From NCBI RefSeq assembly GCF_000987955.1, contig NZ_LAZU01000021.1, positions 494,284 through 558,283 of the forward strand: 64,000 nucleotides of DNA, given 5' to 3'. Under the pieces are notes generated by a model. It was not told the origin of the DNA, did not search any database, and saw nothing but the letters and a program-made list of their open reading frames with translations. Below, in pieces: positions 25,391-33,637 of the stretch. The position numbers and the translations under genes are program-made. The first letter of the stretch is position 1. The number at the start of each line of letters is the position of its first letter. This stretch comes from Paenibacillus sp. DMB20. GTDB lineage: Bacteria > Bacillota > Bacilli > Paenibacillales > Paenibacillaceae.

Positions 25391-26419
25391 ATGGGAAGAA
25401 CCGGAGATATGAACGTGTTCATTATCGGATCGGAGAAAATCGCTTCATATAAAATTGGTATCGAGCAGCCGCTGCGACATCTTGAAAAGAGCGGAGTTTG
25501 CCAGTTTAAAATCAGATCGGACGATCAGGTGGAAAAGTCAAATATTGCTGATGCGGATATCGTTATCTTCTTTCGCACCGTTCAGCCGGAAGCCTACAAA
25601 TACCTTGAAATGGCCCGGGAGATGGGAAAAAGAACGGTGTATGTCATCGACGACCATTTCCTGGCAATGTCGCCTGCAACCGATATGGGGAGATATTACC
25701 ATGAATCATCACGCAGAAAGACGTATGTCAAATTTCTTAAAAATGCTCAATTGGTAAAAGTTGCGTCGAGTTTCTTTGCGAAACATCTCGATACCCATTT
25801 TAAACCTAATCAAATCGTTTATTTTCCGGGCAGCGTCGATTTCTCGATCATCTCCGGGCTTAAAAAGAGAAAAAAAGCTGAAGACAGAATCGTGATCGGT
25901 TATGAAGGCGGCAAGAAACAGGTAGCCTTCGAGCCCGTGATCAGGGCTCTTGACGAAATCATCCGGAAATATGGGGATAAAGTTCGGATAGAATTTTGCG
26001 GATACGTTCCGGAAGAGTTGGCAGATAAACCGCAGGTGTTTACCGAGCCTTATGATGAGAACTATAAAAAATTTCTGAAGCGTCTGTACCGTTCAGGTTG
26101 GGATATCGGATTGGCCCCCCTGGAACGAACGCTGCTCCACGACTGTAAAAGTAATAATAAATACCGCGAATACTCCGCCTGCCGAATTCCGGGTATCTAC
26201 ACATCTTCTCCGGCATACGAGGAATGGGTTCAAAATAAAGAAACCGGCATGATCGTCTCCGGAACCAGTGATGAATGGTATGAGGCGATCGTGGAACTGA
26301 TCGAAAATTCCGAACTCAGGCAGAATATTACGGAACGAGCGGAACAAGTGGCATGGGAGAATTTCACGGTGGAGTCCTGTGCCGAACGATGGCGTACTCA
26401 AATTTTAATGCCGGAATGA
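25391..26419 (+). CDS. CgeB-like/GT4-type glycosyltransferase
   Basis: 342 residues; ATG 25391 sits after GGGAGGTGG, and ATG 25409 is a possible alternative. It starts 'MNVFIIGSEKIASYKIG' and has 'RTVYVIDDHFLAMSPATD', 'QIVYFPGSVDFSI' and 'NNKYREYSACRIPGIYTSSP'. It is closest to 12038-13045 on the other strand, and next to 24169-25371 upstream. It probably acts in the same glycan pathway, each paralogue making a different linkage; this is inference. No tag, signal peptide or membrane segment. Confidence 0.8.
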   Translation: MGRTGDMNVFIIGSEKIASYKIGIEQPLRHLEKSGVCQFKIRSDDQVEKSNIADADIVIFFRTVQPEAYKYLEMAREMGKRTVYVIDDHFLAMSPATDMGRYYHESSRRKTYVKFLKNAQLVKVASSFFAKHLDTHFKPNQIVYFPGSVDFSIISGLKKRKKAEDRIVIGYEGGKKQVAFEPVIRALDEIIRKYGDKVRIEFCGYVPEELADKPQVFTEPYDENYKKFLKRLYRSGWDIGLAPLERTLLHDCKSNNKYREYSACRIPGIYTSSPAYEEWVQNKETGMIVSGTSDEWYEAIVELIENSELRQNITERAEQVAWENFTVESCAERWRTQILMPE

Positions 26420-26446
26420 CTATGGATAATGAAAGGAGAGCTTCAT

Positions 26447-27580
26447 TTGGACCATAAACATATACCCGTTCTGCAGCCGTGTATCGGCCAAGAAGAAATC
26501 GACGCGGTGACGGAAGTATTACGTTCGGGGTGGCTGGGCCTTGGCCCCAAAACAGAACAGTTTGAGCAACAGTTTTCCAAGTTTGCAGGGAGCCGGTTCA
26601 CGGTTGCGCTCAATTCGGGCACAGCCGCGCTTCACCTCGCTATGGATGTTCTGGGCCTTGGACCCGGCGATGAAGTCATCGTACCTTCAATCACTTTCAT
26701 ATCTACTGTCCATGCCGTCAGTTATGTCGGCGCCACCCCGGTATTTGCAGATATTGATAAAGATACGCTCAATATATCTCCTGCCGATATTGAACGGAAA
26801 ATAACGGATCGGACGAAGGCGATTATTGTCGTTCATATGGGGGGACACCCTTGCGATATGGATGCCATTCATGAAATTGCCAAGTCGCAAGGAATCAAGG
26901 TGATTGAGGATGCCGCGCATGCTTGCGGTGCGGAATATAAAGGTAAGCGCATTGGATCGATCAGCGATATTACCTGCTTCAGCTTTCACGCGGTTAAAAA
27001 TTTGACGAGCGGCGAAGGGGGGGCGATTACCTGCAATACCGAGTGGATGAATCGAAAGCTTCGCGAGAAGAGATGGGTCGGCATCTCACGCGATACCTGG
27101 CTGCGGTCGTCTCACGAAAAAGTGTATGCCTGGCAATATTTCGTCGATCATGTAGGATACAAATACCATATGAACGATATGCAGGCGGCTATCGGGATCG
27201 TTCAATTAAACAAGCTGGACCAGTTGAACGGAAGACGAAGGGAAATTGCGGAACGTTACCAATCCGAGCTGAAAGACCTTGAATGGATTGAGCTTCCTTG
27301 GGAACAGCCGGATTCGCGAAGCGCATGGCATTTGTTCCAAATAAAATTCAGTAAAGATAACATCAGGGATCGCATGATTGCTCATTTACAGGAGCAGAAT
27401 ATCGCTTCTGGAGTCCACTATTATCCGTGTCACCTGCATCCGGTTTACCTCCATTTAAAGGCGGTCGTACCAATCTCCTCGAATATTTGGAAAAACATCC
27501 TCACTCTTCCTATCCATCCAAACGTAACAGAAGAAGACCAAGAACGAATCATTCGCCGTATTAGGGAGTTTAAACCATGA
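26447..27580 (+). CDS. DegT/DnrJ/EryC1 family sugar aminotransferase
   Basis: 377 residues from TTG 26447, chosen because AAAGGAG lies eight bases upstream; ATG 26429 would put that site inside the gene. PLP-enzyme features: 'SGTAALHLAMDVLGLGPGDEV', 'VIEDAAHACGAEYKG' (Asp for the pyridine nitrogen) and the cofactor lysine in 'FSFHAVKNLTSGEGG'. The family transaminates 4- or 3-keto NDP-sugars using glutamate; SpsC of the B. subtilis spore-coat operon belongs here. The product would be an amino sugar, a natural acceptor for the GNAT enzyme at 7134. Confidence 0.85.
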   Translation: MDHKHIPVLQPCIGQEEIDAVTEVLRSGWLGLGPKTEQFEQQFSKFAGSRFTVALNSGTAALHLAMDVLGLGPGDEVIVPSITFISTVHAVSYVGATPVFADIDKDTLNISPADIERKITDRTKAIIVVHMGGHPCDMDAIHEIAKSQGIKVIEDAAHACGAEYKGKRIGSISDITCFSFHAVKNLTSGEGGAITCNTEWMNRKLREKRWVGISRDTWLRSSHEKVYAWQYFVDHVGYKYHMNDMQAAIGIVQLNKLDQLNGRRREIAERYQSELKDLEWIELPWEQPDSRSAWHLFQIKFSKDNIRDRMIAHLQEQNIASGVHYYPCHLHPVYLHLKAVVPISSNIWKNILTLPIHPNVTEEDQERIIRRIREFKP

Positions 27581-28752
27581 AGAAGCTGATGGTTTTAGGT
27601 GCAGGGATCTCCCAGCTTCCATTAATCAAAACAGCTAAAAGAATGGGACATTACGTCATTGTTGTGAGCCGTCAGGGAGACTACCCGGGGTTTGCTTGGG
27701 CTGATAAAATTTATTATGAAGATACAACGAATGTTGATAAAGTCGAGGAAATCGCCCGACTCGAAGGAATTGACGGCATATGTACCACGGGTACGGACGT
27801 GGCCGTCAAGTCGATAGGCAAGGTAGTCGACGCACTCGGAATATGCGGATTAAGCTACGAAGCCGCGAAGCTTTCATCGAATAAATGGGAAATGAAGCAG
27901 GCGTTTATGGATTATGGCATAAGAACCGCTAAATTCGTAAAGGTTCAAAATAAAAAAGAGGCCCATGCAGCCTTCGGCATATTGTCACCGCCGCTGATCT
28001 TTAAAGCTGTAGACAGTGGAGGGAGTAAAGGGATTGTAAAGGTGACAGATGCAGCTCAAGTAGATGATGCTTATAATAAGGTAAAAAGGGATACCAAGCT
28101 CGATTTTTTTATCATTGAAGAATTTATTGAAGGTACCGAGTTTGGCGCTCAGGCATTTGTTTACAATAACGAAATTCAATTTATTATGCCTCACGGCGAT
28201 CTTATATTTTATGGAGATGCAGGGGTCCCCATCGGCCATTATGTCCCTTACGAATTGCCTGATGATGTAATGCAGGATCTTTTTTCTCAATTAAAGCGAA
28301 GCATTCTCGCATTGCAATTAAACAATTGTGCGATTAATGCAGATTTTATTTTAATGGACCGGAAGGTATATGTTCTGGAGATCGGGGGAAGAGCGGGAGC
28401 GACTTGCTTGCCGGAACTCGTATCTACTTTTTATGGATTTGATTATTATGAGCTGATGGTTAGAACTGCTCTTCACATGGGCTTTAATTTTACCGGTCAA
28501 GGTTCCCAGCCCTGCGCATGCGAGCTCCTGATTTCCGATAAAGAAGGGGTAATTACAGAGCTGGTGAATGGAAACGACAACCATGAAGATATTATTCAAA
28601 TATCTTTTGATTATAACGTAGGCGATAAAATAAACAAATTTAGGGTTGGAACGGATAGAATCGGGCAAATCATCGTCAAAGGCGAGCGCTTGGAAGAAGT
28701 AATGAACCGGCTGGAGGAAGTTAAAAAGAAAATAAAAATAAAATTGAATTAG
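27577..28752 (+). CDS. ATP-grasp ligase
   Basis: 391 residues, overlapping the aminotransferase stop by four bases. It has an N-terminal Rossmann-like part ('KKLMVLGAGISQLPLIKTAK'), then the ATP-grasp fold: 'PLIFKAVDSGGSKGIVKV' (ATP lysine and glycine loop), 'FFIIEEFIEGTEFGAQAFV', and 'VLEIGGRAGATCLPEL' (Mg-binding Glu). Such enzymes form amide bonds from a carboxylate and an amine with ATP. Coupled to the aminotransferase, it probably joins an amino acid or other acid to the amino sugar; the substrates are unknown. Last gene of the glycan operon. Confidence 0.8.
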   Translation: MKKLMVLGAGISQLPLIKTAKRMGHYVIVVSRQGDYPGFAWADKIYYEDTTNVDKVEEIARLEGIDGICTTGTDVAVKSIGKVVDALGICGLSYEAAKLSSNKWEMKQAFMDYGIRTAKFVKVQNKKEAHAAFGILSPPLIFKAVDSGGSKGIVKVTDAAQVDDAYNKVKRDTKLDFFIIEEFIEGTEFGAQAFVYNNEIQFIMPHGDLIFYGDAGVPIGHYVPYELPDDVMQDLFSQLKRSILALQLNNCAINADFILMDRKVYVLEIGGRAGATCLPELVSTFYGFDYYELMVRTALHMGFNFTGQGSQPCACELLISDKEGVITELVNGNDNHEDIIQISFDYNVGDKINKFRVGTDRIGQIIVKGERLEEVMNRLEEVKKKIKIKLN

Positions 28753-28855
28753 ATGGCTTCAACTGTACTCAATGCCAAAACCTTTCAGCATACGGGCTTT
28801 GGAGGTCGGTCATCCTATACGGTGTCAGTACACCTATTATAGAGATGGAGGATGA

Positions 28856-29923
28856 ATGATGATCAAATCCAAAGCCCTCAGCTTGACCCTGTCGGCCGCC
28901 TTGATCGCCAGCGTGGCCGGTTTAGCGGGCTGCAACACCGCAAACGACGGAAACACGACCCGTACCAATAATATCGGCACGAAGAACAACGGGCGCATCG
29001 GCGGAAACATGGTAAGAAACAACAACAACAATGACAACGGTACACAGCAGCACGATCTGACGAATATGAAATACAGCCGTGCGTTGTCGGCGAAAATCTC
29101 CAAAGTCAAAGGCGTTCGTGATGCGCATGTTTTCGTTACAAGAAACAACGCCTACGTTGCCCTGGCGCTTGACGGGCAGAACGCGGGAACGAATAACACC
29201 CAAAACAACGGAATGTACAGCACGAATAACGGAAGAATGAACGGCATGGCTTACCGCGGAACAGGCACGAATGGACGTACTGACGGTCTTTACGGCACAT
29301 CCGGTACCGGCACGGCAGGTCTTTTGCGAGGCATGAGCGATCCAACCGGAACGCTGGATAACGACACGGGCCTTGGCCGCAATGCCGGTTATGGAACCTT
29401 TGGGGTAAGAGGATACAGCAACGGCGGTTTCAATAACAACGGTTTCGATACGATGGGCGGCACCACGAACCGCACCGGCCTTATGGGAACCAATGGCGTT
29501 AACGGCGATCGGTATGGCATGATGAACAATGGCGGTAACGGTAACTTGAATAACGTAAACAACGTACCGGATGATATTCGTCAAACCATCAGCAGCAAAG
29601 TCCGTAAAACGGTTCCTAACTGCGACCAGGTTTACGTGTCGGCGGATACCGATTTTTACAATCATTCTGCCGGGTATGCCAATAACAATAACAATGGCAA
29701 TGGAAACCGAAATGGTAACGGTAATGGTAACGACAATGGCGTCATTGCGGATACGGTAGGCGAAGCCACGCGCGATTTCGGGGTATTCATTAACCGCCTG
29801 TTTCCGTTGAATATCGGAGGACGCAATGGTATTCTTAACAACGATGGGGTAAACCGCAATAATCGCGATGGCAACATGTTCGACAACAATGACGGCCTGT
29901 TTAATAACCGGGCTAATCGTTAA
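28856..29923 (+). CDS. YhcN/YlaJ-family sporulation lipoprotein
   Basis: 355 residues; TGGAGGATGA precedes the ATG. A lipoprotein signal ends in the lipobox 'LAGC' (Cys near residue 24). Two YhcN/YlaJ blocks, 'LSAKISKVKGVRDAHVFVT' near residue 80 and 'SKVRKTVPNCDQVYVSAD' near 245, are separated by about 140 residues very rich in Asn and Gly ('NNGMYSTNNGRMNG'). YhcN-type proteins sit in the inner spore membrane of Bacillus and help germination. The Asn/Gly-rich insert is unusual in length. A strong terminator follows. Confidence 0.8.
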   Translation: MMIKSKALSLTLSAALIASVAGLAGCNTANDGNTTRTNNIGTKNNGRIGGNMVRNNNNNDNGTQQHDLTNMKYSRALSAKISKVKGVRDAHVFVTRNNAYVALALDGQNAGTNNTQNNGMYSTNNGRMNGMAYRGTGTNGRTDGLYGTSGTGTAGLLRGMSDPTGTLDNDTGLGRNAGYGTFGVRGYSNGGFNNNGFDTMGGTTNRTGLMGTNGVNGDRYGMMNNGGNGNLNNVNNVPDDIRQTISSKVRKTVPNCDQVYVSADTDFYNHSAGYANNNNNGNGNRNGNGNGNDNGVIADTVGEATRDFGVFINRLFPLNIGGRNGILNNDGVNRNNRDGNMFDNNDGLFNNRANR

Positions 29924-29960
29924 TATCAATTTGCCATGATTTGTGCTTAATTATTCAACA

Positions 29961-29994
29961 AAAGCTCTTGCCGACAAACGGCAAGAGCTTTTTT
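29961..29994 (+). terminator. Rho-independent terminator
   Basis: AAGCTCTTGCCG and CGGCAAGAGCTT form a twelve-base-pair stem with a short loop, then a T run. Confidence 0.9.
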
Positions 29995-29997
29995 AAA

Positions 29998-30170
29998 ATA
30001 TCAGAAAGTATAAACTTCCCGAAGCATGGACCTTCCTGATATCGGAAGAAAAAATTCTTCTAAACGCGGTCTGTATAAACTTCGGAGGTTTGCCACCCTA
30101 TCTCGCAAGAAAAACTTCCGCTATATGCGGTCTGTCTTCTGTGAAGTACGTCGATAGACGTTTTTCTTAT
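29998..30170. repeat. Structured intergenic repeat, two head-to-tail units
   Basis: Unit 1 (29998-30073) has ATATCAG pairing with CTGATAT (30036-30042) and ends in GCGGTCTG. Unit 2 (about 30070-30170) ends with AAGAAAAAC (30107-30115) pairing with GTTTTTCTT (30160-30168), enclosing two hairpins, CCGC/GCGG and ACGTC/GACGT. Unit 2 is almost the same as 58984-59046. It fills the gap between the lipoprotein gene and nagA and may be a mobile or RNA-forming element. Confidence 0.65.
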
Positions 30171-30215
30171 GAAACGGGTGATGCTTCTTCAACATATTCG
30201 GTTATCCATGACCGG

Positions 30216-31412
30216 TTAATATTTGCGGCTGCCCTGCACCCAAACGCCCTGGATCTCAAGAGCGGTATCCAGCAGGAGGACATCGGCCAACTTGCCTTCG
30301 GCCAGAGATCCGGTGCGGTGATCGATTCCGATCCGCTTGGCCGGATTCAGGCTGGCGGCTTCGGACGCGCGTTCCAGGCTAAGCCCGATTTCGCGGATCA
30401 GGAATCGGAAGCCTTTGATCATGGTCAGCGTGCTGCCCGCAAGGCTGTCGCGGTTGTTTTTCAGGGTTGCGATGCCATTCTCCACCACGACCGGAAGATC
30501 GCCAAGGGTATATTCCCCGTCAGGCATTCCCGTCGCCGACATGGCATCCGTAATAAGAATCAGGTTATGACCCTGCTTCATCCGCGCCAAGATGCGTACG
30601 CCCGCCGGATGAACGTGAATGCCGTCCGCAATGATCTCTGCGCTGAGACGGTCGTCGCTGAGCATGGCTCCGACCGTGCCCGGCTTGCGGTGATGAAGTC
30701 CGGTCATCGCATTGAAGGTATGGACGCCGTGGCTCAGGCCGGCATCAATGGCTTTCATCACATCATCGTACGAGGCGTCGGTATGGCCCAGGGCAGCCAC
30801 GATATTGTGGTTTTTAAGCCAGGCTATCGCTTCGAGAGCCCCATCGCGTTCCGGTGCCAGCGTAACCTGCTTAACCAGCCCAGGATAAGCTTGCTCCCAT
30901 TCTTCCAGCCATTCGATATTTGCCGTTACGATATGCTCGGGATTCTGGGCCCCGGGCCATTTCGGGCTGATAAAAGGTCCTTCCAGATGCACGCCTTCCA
31001 GGCGGGTGTACGGCATGTCCTGCTGACGGTAGCCATTAACGGCTCGAAGCACGGAATCGATTGCGGCTTTCGGTGCCGTCATGGTCGTTGCCAGCATGGC
31101 GGTGGTACCCTGCGAGCAGTGGTAGGAGGTGATCGTTTCCAGCACCTTCGGATCGGAATCCATAAAATCCTCGCCGTTTCCGCCGTGAACATGAATATCG
31201 ATAAAGCCGGGGATAATATAACCGTCAGCCTGACGGACCACCTCGCCCGCGGATTGCTCCAGACCGGACGGCAAGTTCGCCGCTTCTCCCGCATAAACGA
31301 TTTGCTCCCCGCGCATGGCGAGAACGCCATGTTCGATTAGGCCCTTGGGCGTCAGAACTTTACCGTACAACAGAGTGACTTGGGTTTCTTGTGTTTTTTG
31401 CGTTCCGCTCAT
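30216..31412 (-). CDS. nagA: N-acetylglucosamine-6-phosphate deacetylase
   Basis: 398 residues from ATG 31412, which overlaps the end of nagB and has AGGGAG upstream; a longer in-frame start is ignored. Amidohydrolase features: 'GFIDIHVHGGNGEDF' (metal-binding His-X-His), 'LEGPFISP', 'LGHTDASYDD', 'HTFNAMTGLHHR' and 'LITDAMSATG'. It removes the acetyl group of GlcNAc-6-phosphate to give GlcN-6-phosphate, the substrate of NagB encoded just upstream. Last gene of the rpiR-nagB-nagA operon. Confidence 0.93.
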   Translation of the reverse strand: MSGTQKTQETQVTLLYGKVLTPKGLIEHGVLAMRGEQIVYAGEAANLPSGLEQSAGEVVRQADGYIIPGFIDIHVHGGNGEDFMDSDPKVLETITSYHCSQGTTAMLATTMTAPKAAIDSVLRAVNGYRQQDMPYTRLEGVHLEGPFISPKWPGAQNPEHIVTANIEWLEEWEQAYPGLVKQVTLAPERDGALEAIAWLKNHNIVAALGHTDASYDDVMKAIDAGLSHGVHTFNAMTGLHHRKPGTVGAMLSDDRLSAEIIADGIHVHPAGVRILARMKQGHNLILITDAMSATGMPDGEYTLGDLPVVVENGIATLKNNRDSLAGSTLTMIKGFRFLIREIGLSLERASEAASLNPAKRIGIDHRTGSLAEGKLADVLLLDTALEIQGVWVQGSRKY

Positions 31413-32137
31413 TTGAAATATCTCCCTGCACCTTGATCTAAAAGCACGACAACGTTGGGATGGCACTGCAGCAAGGAAGCCGGACATTCCGTCGTAATCG
31501 GACCGGTCAACGCCCTGCGCGCGATTTCCGCCTTGTCTTCGCCGCGGATGAGAAGCATGATCTGGCGCGCCTTCATGATCGATGCGACGCCCATGGTAAT
31601 GGCATGGGTCGGAACCTCCTCGATGGAAGAGAAGAATCTCGCGTTGGCCGTGCGGGTCTTCTCCTGAAGCGTTGTGACGTGCGTGCCGCTGTGAAGGGTC
31701 TCTCCCGGCTCGTTAAAACCGATATGTCCGTTATGGCCGATGCCGAGCAGCTGAAGATCAACGGGGCCGTTCTCTTCAAGCATCCGGTCGTAGCGTCGGC
31801 ATTCTTCTTCCAGATCGGCCGCATTGCCGTTCGGAATAAACGTTTGAGCCAAGTTGATATCGATATGTTTGAACAATTTTTCGTTCATGAAAGTGCGGTA
31901 GCTTTCCGAATGGTTGTCGGGAAGGCCGACATATTCGTCAAGGTTGTATGTGGTTACGCCTTTAAAGCTGACGAGTCCCTCCTTATTCATTTCAATCAGC
32001 TTGGCATAAAGGCCGACAGGGGTGCTGCCTGTCGCCAGACCCAGCTTGGCGCGCGGATTGGTGTTCACCAGGCTGGCGATGATGCCTGCCGCGGTCTGAA
32101 CGAATCCGGATTCGTTTTGGAAAGTGTAAATGTTCAT
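31409..32137 (-). CDS. nagB: Glucosamine-6-phosphate deaminase
   Basis: 242 residues, the usual length. Starts 'MNIYTFQNESGFVQTAAGII' with GGAGG upstream. Signature parts include 'LGLATGSTPVGLYAKLIEM', 'TYNLDEYVGLPDNHSESYR' (catalytic Asp/Glu) and 'GIGHNGHIGFNEPG'. It converts GlcN-6-phosphate to fructose-6-phosphate and ammonia. It lies seven bases after the regulator gene, and nagA overlaps its end. Confidence 0.95.
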   Translation of the reverse strand: MNIYTFQNESGFVQTAAGIIASLVNTNPRAKLGLATGSTPVGLYAKLIEMNKEGLVSFKGVTTYNLDEYVGLPDNHSESYRTFMNEKLFKHIDINLAQTFIPNGNAADLEEECRRYDRMLEENGPVDLQLLGIGHNGHIGFNEPGETLHSGTHVTTLQEKTRTANARFFSSIEEVPTHAITMGVASIMKARQIMLLIRGEDKAEIARRALTGPITTECPASLLQCHPNVVVLLDQGAGRYFK

Positions 32138-32143
32138 TGATCA

Positions 32144-33016
32144 TTAACCTCCTCGGCTCTTGCGGAAATTTTTCACATTGAGATATGACTGCTCCAGACG
32201 GGGGACATAGGTGGCGAAATCCCGGCTGGCCATGCCCATGAACAAAATATCAATGATGTGAAGCTGAGCGATTCGCGATGCCATGTCGCCGCGCCGCATC
32301 CCTTCTTCCAAGGATGAGGAGTACAGCGGAATATCGGATAGCGATGCCAGCGCGCTGCTTCGGTATGACGTGATGCTGATCGTAAAGGCTCCCGCGTTTT
32401 TGGCGCAGGATAAGGCGTCAATCGTTTCAGGCGTTTCGCCCGAGTAAGAAATGGCGATGGCTGCATCGCTCGGCGTCAGGGTGGATGCCGATGTAATCTG
32501 CATGTGCGAATCGGCAAACGCGGTGCAATTTTTACCGATCCGGATCAGCTTTTGGTAAAAGTCCTGTGCGACCACGGATGAGGTGGCGATGCCGTAGAGA
32601 TCGATCCGTTTGGCCCTGCACAGCACATCCACAACCCGTTCGAGCTGACCCAGGTCCAGCAGTGACGTCGTGTCCTGTATGGAGGTGAGATGGTTGGCTT
32701 CTATGGCCTGGACAATATCGGCCAGCGGGTTGCCGGCAACGATATCCTGGTATTTCGTATGGCCGGACCTTGATGTCATTTCGGCATGGGCCATTTCGGC
32801 TGCGAGTTTGACCTTGAAATCAGGATAACCCTTGCAGTCGAAATTTTTGCAAAACCGGGTGACCGTCGCGGCACTGACGTCGCACTGGTCGGCAAGCTCC
32901 TTGATGCCCATATGAACGATCTCCGCGGGGCCGCTTAATATAAACTCGGCCAGCCTCCGTTCCTGCCGGGGCAGGCGATCTTTTTCGACGGCCATAATAT
33001 GCAGGATAGGTGCCAT
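32144..33016 (-). CDS. RpiR/MurR-family transcriptional regulator of the nag operon
   Basis: 290 residues. ATG 33016 has AAAGGAGG six bases away; GTG 33019 is an alternative. The N-terminal helix-turn-helix region ('IKELADQCDVSAATVTRFCK') is followed by a SIS domain (about 125-260: 'IDLYGIATSSVVAQDFYQKL', 'AISYSGETPETIDAL') that binds phosphosugars. As first gene of the operon it probably senses an amino-sugar phosphate and controls its own operon through the paired sites at 33069-33112. Confidence 0.88.
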   Translation of the reverse strand: MAPILHIMAVEKDRLPRQERRLAEFILSGPAEIVHMGIKELADQCDVSAATVTRFCKNFDCKGYPDFKVKLAAEMAHAEMTSRSGHTKYQDIVAGNPLADIVQAIEANHLTSIQDTTSLLDLGQLERVVDVLCRAKRIDLYGIATSSVVAQDFYQKLIRIGKNCTAFADSHMQITSASTLTPSDAAIAISYSGETPETIDALSCAKNAGAFTISITSYRSSALASLSDIPLYSSSLEEGMRRGDMASRIAQLHIIDILFMGMASRDFATYVPRLEQSYLNVKNFRKSRGG

Positions 33017-33068
33017 CACGGCCCTCCTTTAACGGTGGAATCAAGGAATCATCTGGAAAAAATGTAAT

Positions 33069-33150
33069 GAAAATTATTTTGTTGTGATTCCCCGAAAAAA
33101 GAAAATTATTTTTATATTTTCATCATAGTTGATGCCGCCAAAGGAATCAA
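33069..33150 (-). promoter_or_regulatory. nag operon promoter with paired operator-like repeats
   Basis: On the minus strand TTGATT (33145-33150), 17 bases, TATGAT (33122-33127) is a good sigma-A promoter. Between it and the regulator gene lie two identical GAAAATTATTTT sequences (33069-33080 and 33101-33112), each containing the palindrome AAAAT-T-ATTTT, 32 bases apart or about three helix turns. They are likely operators for the RpiR-type regulator. Confidence 0.6.
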
Positions 33151-33199
33151 GGATAAAAAATACCGTTACGGAATTCGCCCATTTTCCCTGCAGCGTCGC

Positions 33200-33227
33200 A
33201 CCATCGTCCTGATTTTTTCATACAATG
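33200..33227 (+). promoter_or_regulatory. Sigma-K-like promoter of gerE
   Basis: AC (33200-33201), 17 bases, CATACAATG (33219-33227): one mismatch from CATANNNTA. CATACAAT also fits the sigma-E minus-10. In B. subtilis gerE is transcribed by sigma-K, so the site is where expected. Confidence 0.6.
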
Positions 33228-33289
33228 AGTTGACTGTATCCCTTAACCTTGTTAGACCACACATACCCGGGCAAGGAGGGGTGACACCA

Positions 33290-33514
33290 TTGAAGGGAAA
33301 TGATCACAACAGCAAGTTTTTGTTAACCCACCGTGAACGAGAAGTGTTTGAACTGCTGGTTCAGGACAAAACCACTCGCGACATCGCCGGGCAGTTGTTC
33401 ATTAGCGAGAAAACGGTGCGAAACCACATCTCCAACGTAATGCAAAAGTTAAACGTCAAGGGCCGTTCGCAAGCCGTCGTCGAGCTGATCAAGCTCGGGG
33501 AGTTGAAGATCTGA
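33290..33514 (+). CDS. gerE: Spore-coat transcription factor GerE
   Basis: 74 residues from TTG 33290, which has AAGGAGG eight bases upstream; this is exactly the length of B. subtilis GerE, whereas the longer frame from 33230 has no such support. LuxR-type helix-turn-helix throughout: 'LLTHREREVFELLVQDKTTR', 'LFISEKTVRNHISNVMQKL', 'VKGRSQAVVELIKLGEL', very close to B. subtilis GerE. GerE acts in the mother cell after sigma-K and switches on late coat and surface genes, including cgeAB in B. subtilis. It is the likely regulator of parts of the 1-29 kb locus. Confidence 0.93.
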   Translation: MKGNDHNSKFLLTHREREVFELLVQDKTTRDIAGQLFISEKTVRNHISNVMQKLNVKGRSQAVVELIKLGELKI

Positions 33515-33546
33515 CGTCCTGCTGAAAATAGGGACCATTCGGCGAA

Positions 33547-33584
33547 AGCCTCTTCTCCTTGCCATGGAGGAAGAGGGCTCTTTT
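33547..33584 (+). terminator. Rho-independent terminator after gerE
   Basis: AGCCTCTTCTCC and GGAGGAAGAGGGCT pair with a small bulge, followed by CTTTT. Confidence 0.75.
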
Positions 33585-33637
33585 GTGCGCATATCGGTAT
33601 TATCCGGATTAAATTGATCGGGCTTGTGGAACAAGGA

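Noticed and set aside
28922..29929. Open frame of 335 residues opposite the YhcN-type lipoprotein
   Set aside because: Antisense to low-complexity AAC/GGC codons, which avoid stops on the other strand; Val/Ile-rich translation without a domain.
30090..31340. Open frame of 416 residues opposite nagA
   Set aside because: It runs antisense to a gene with full NagA motifs and includes part of the repeat; no Shine-Dalgarno or domain.
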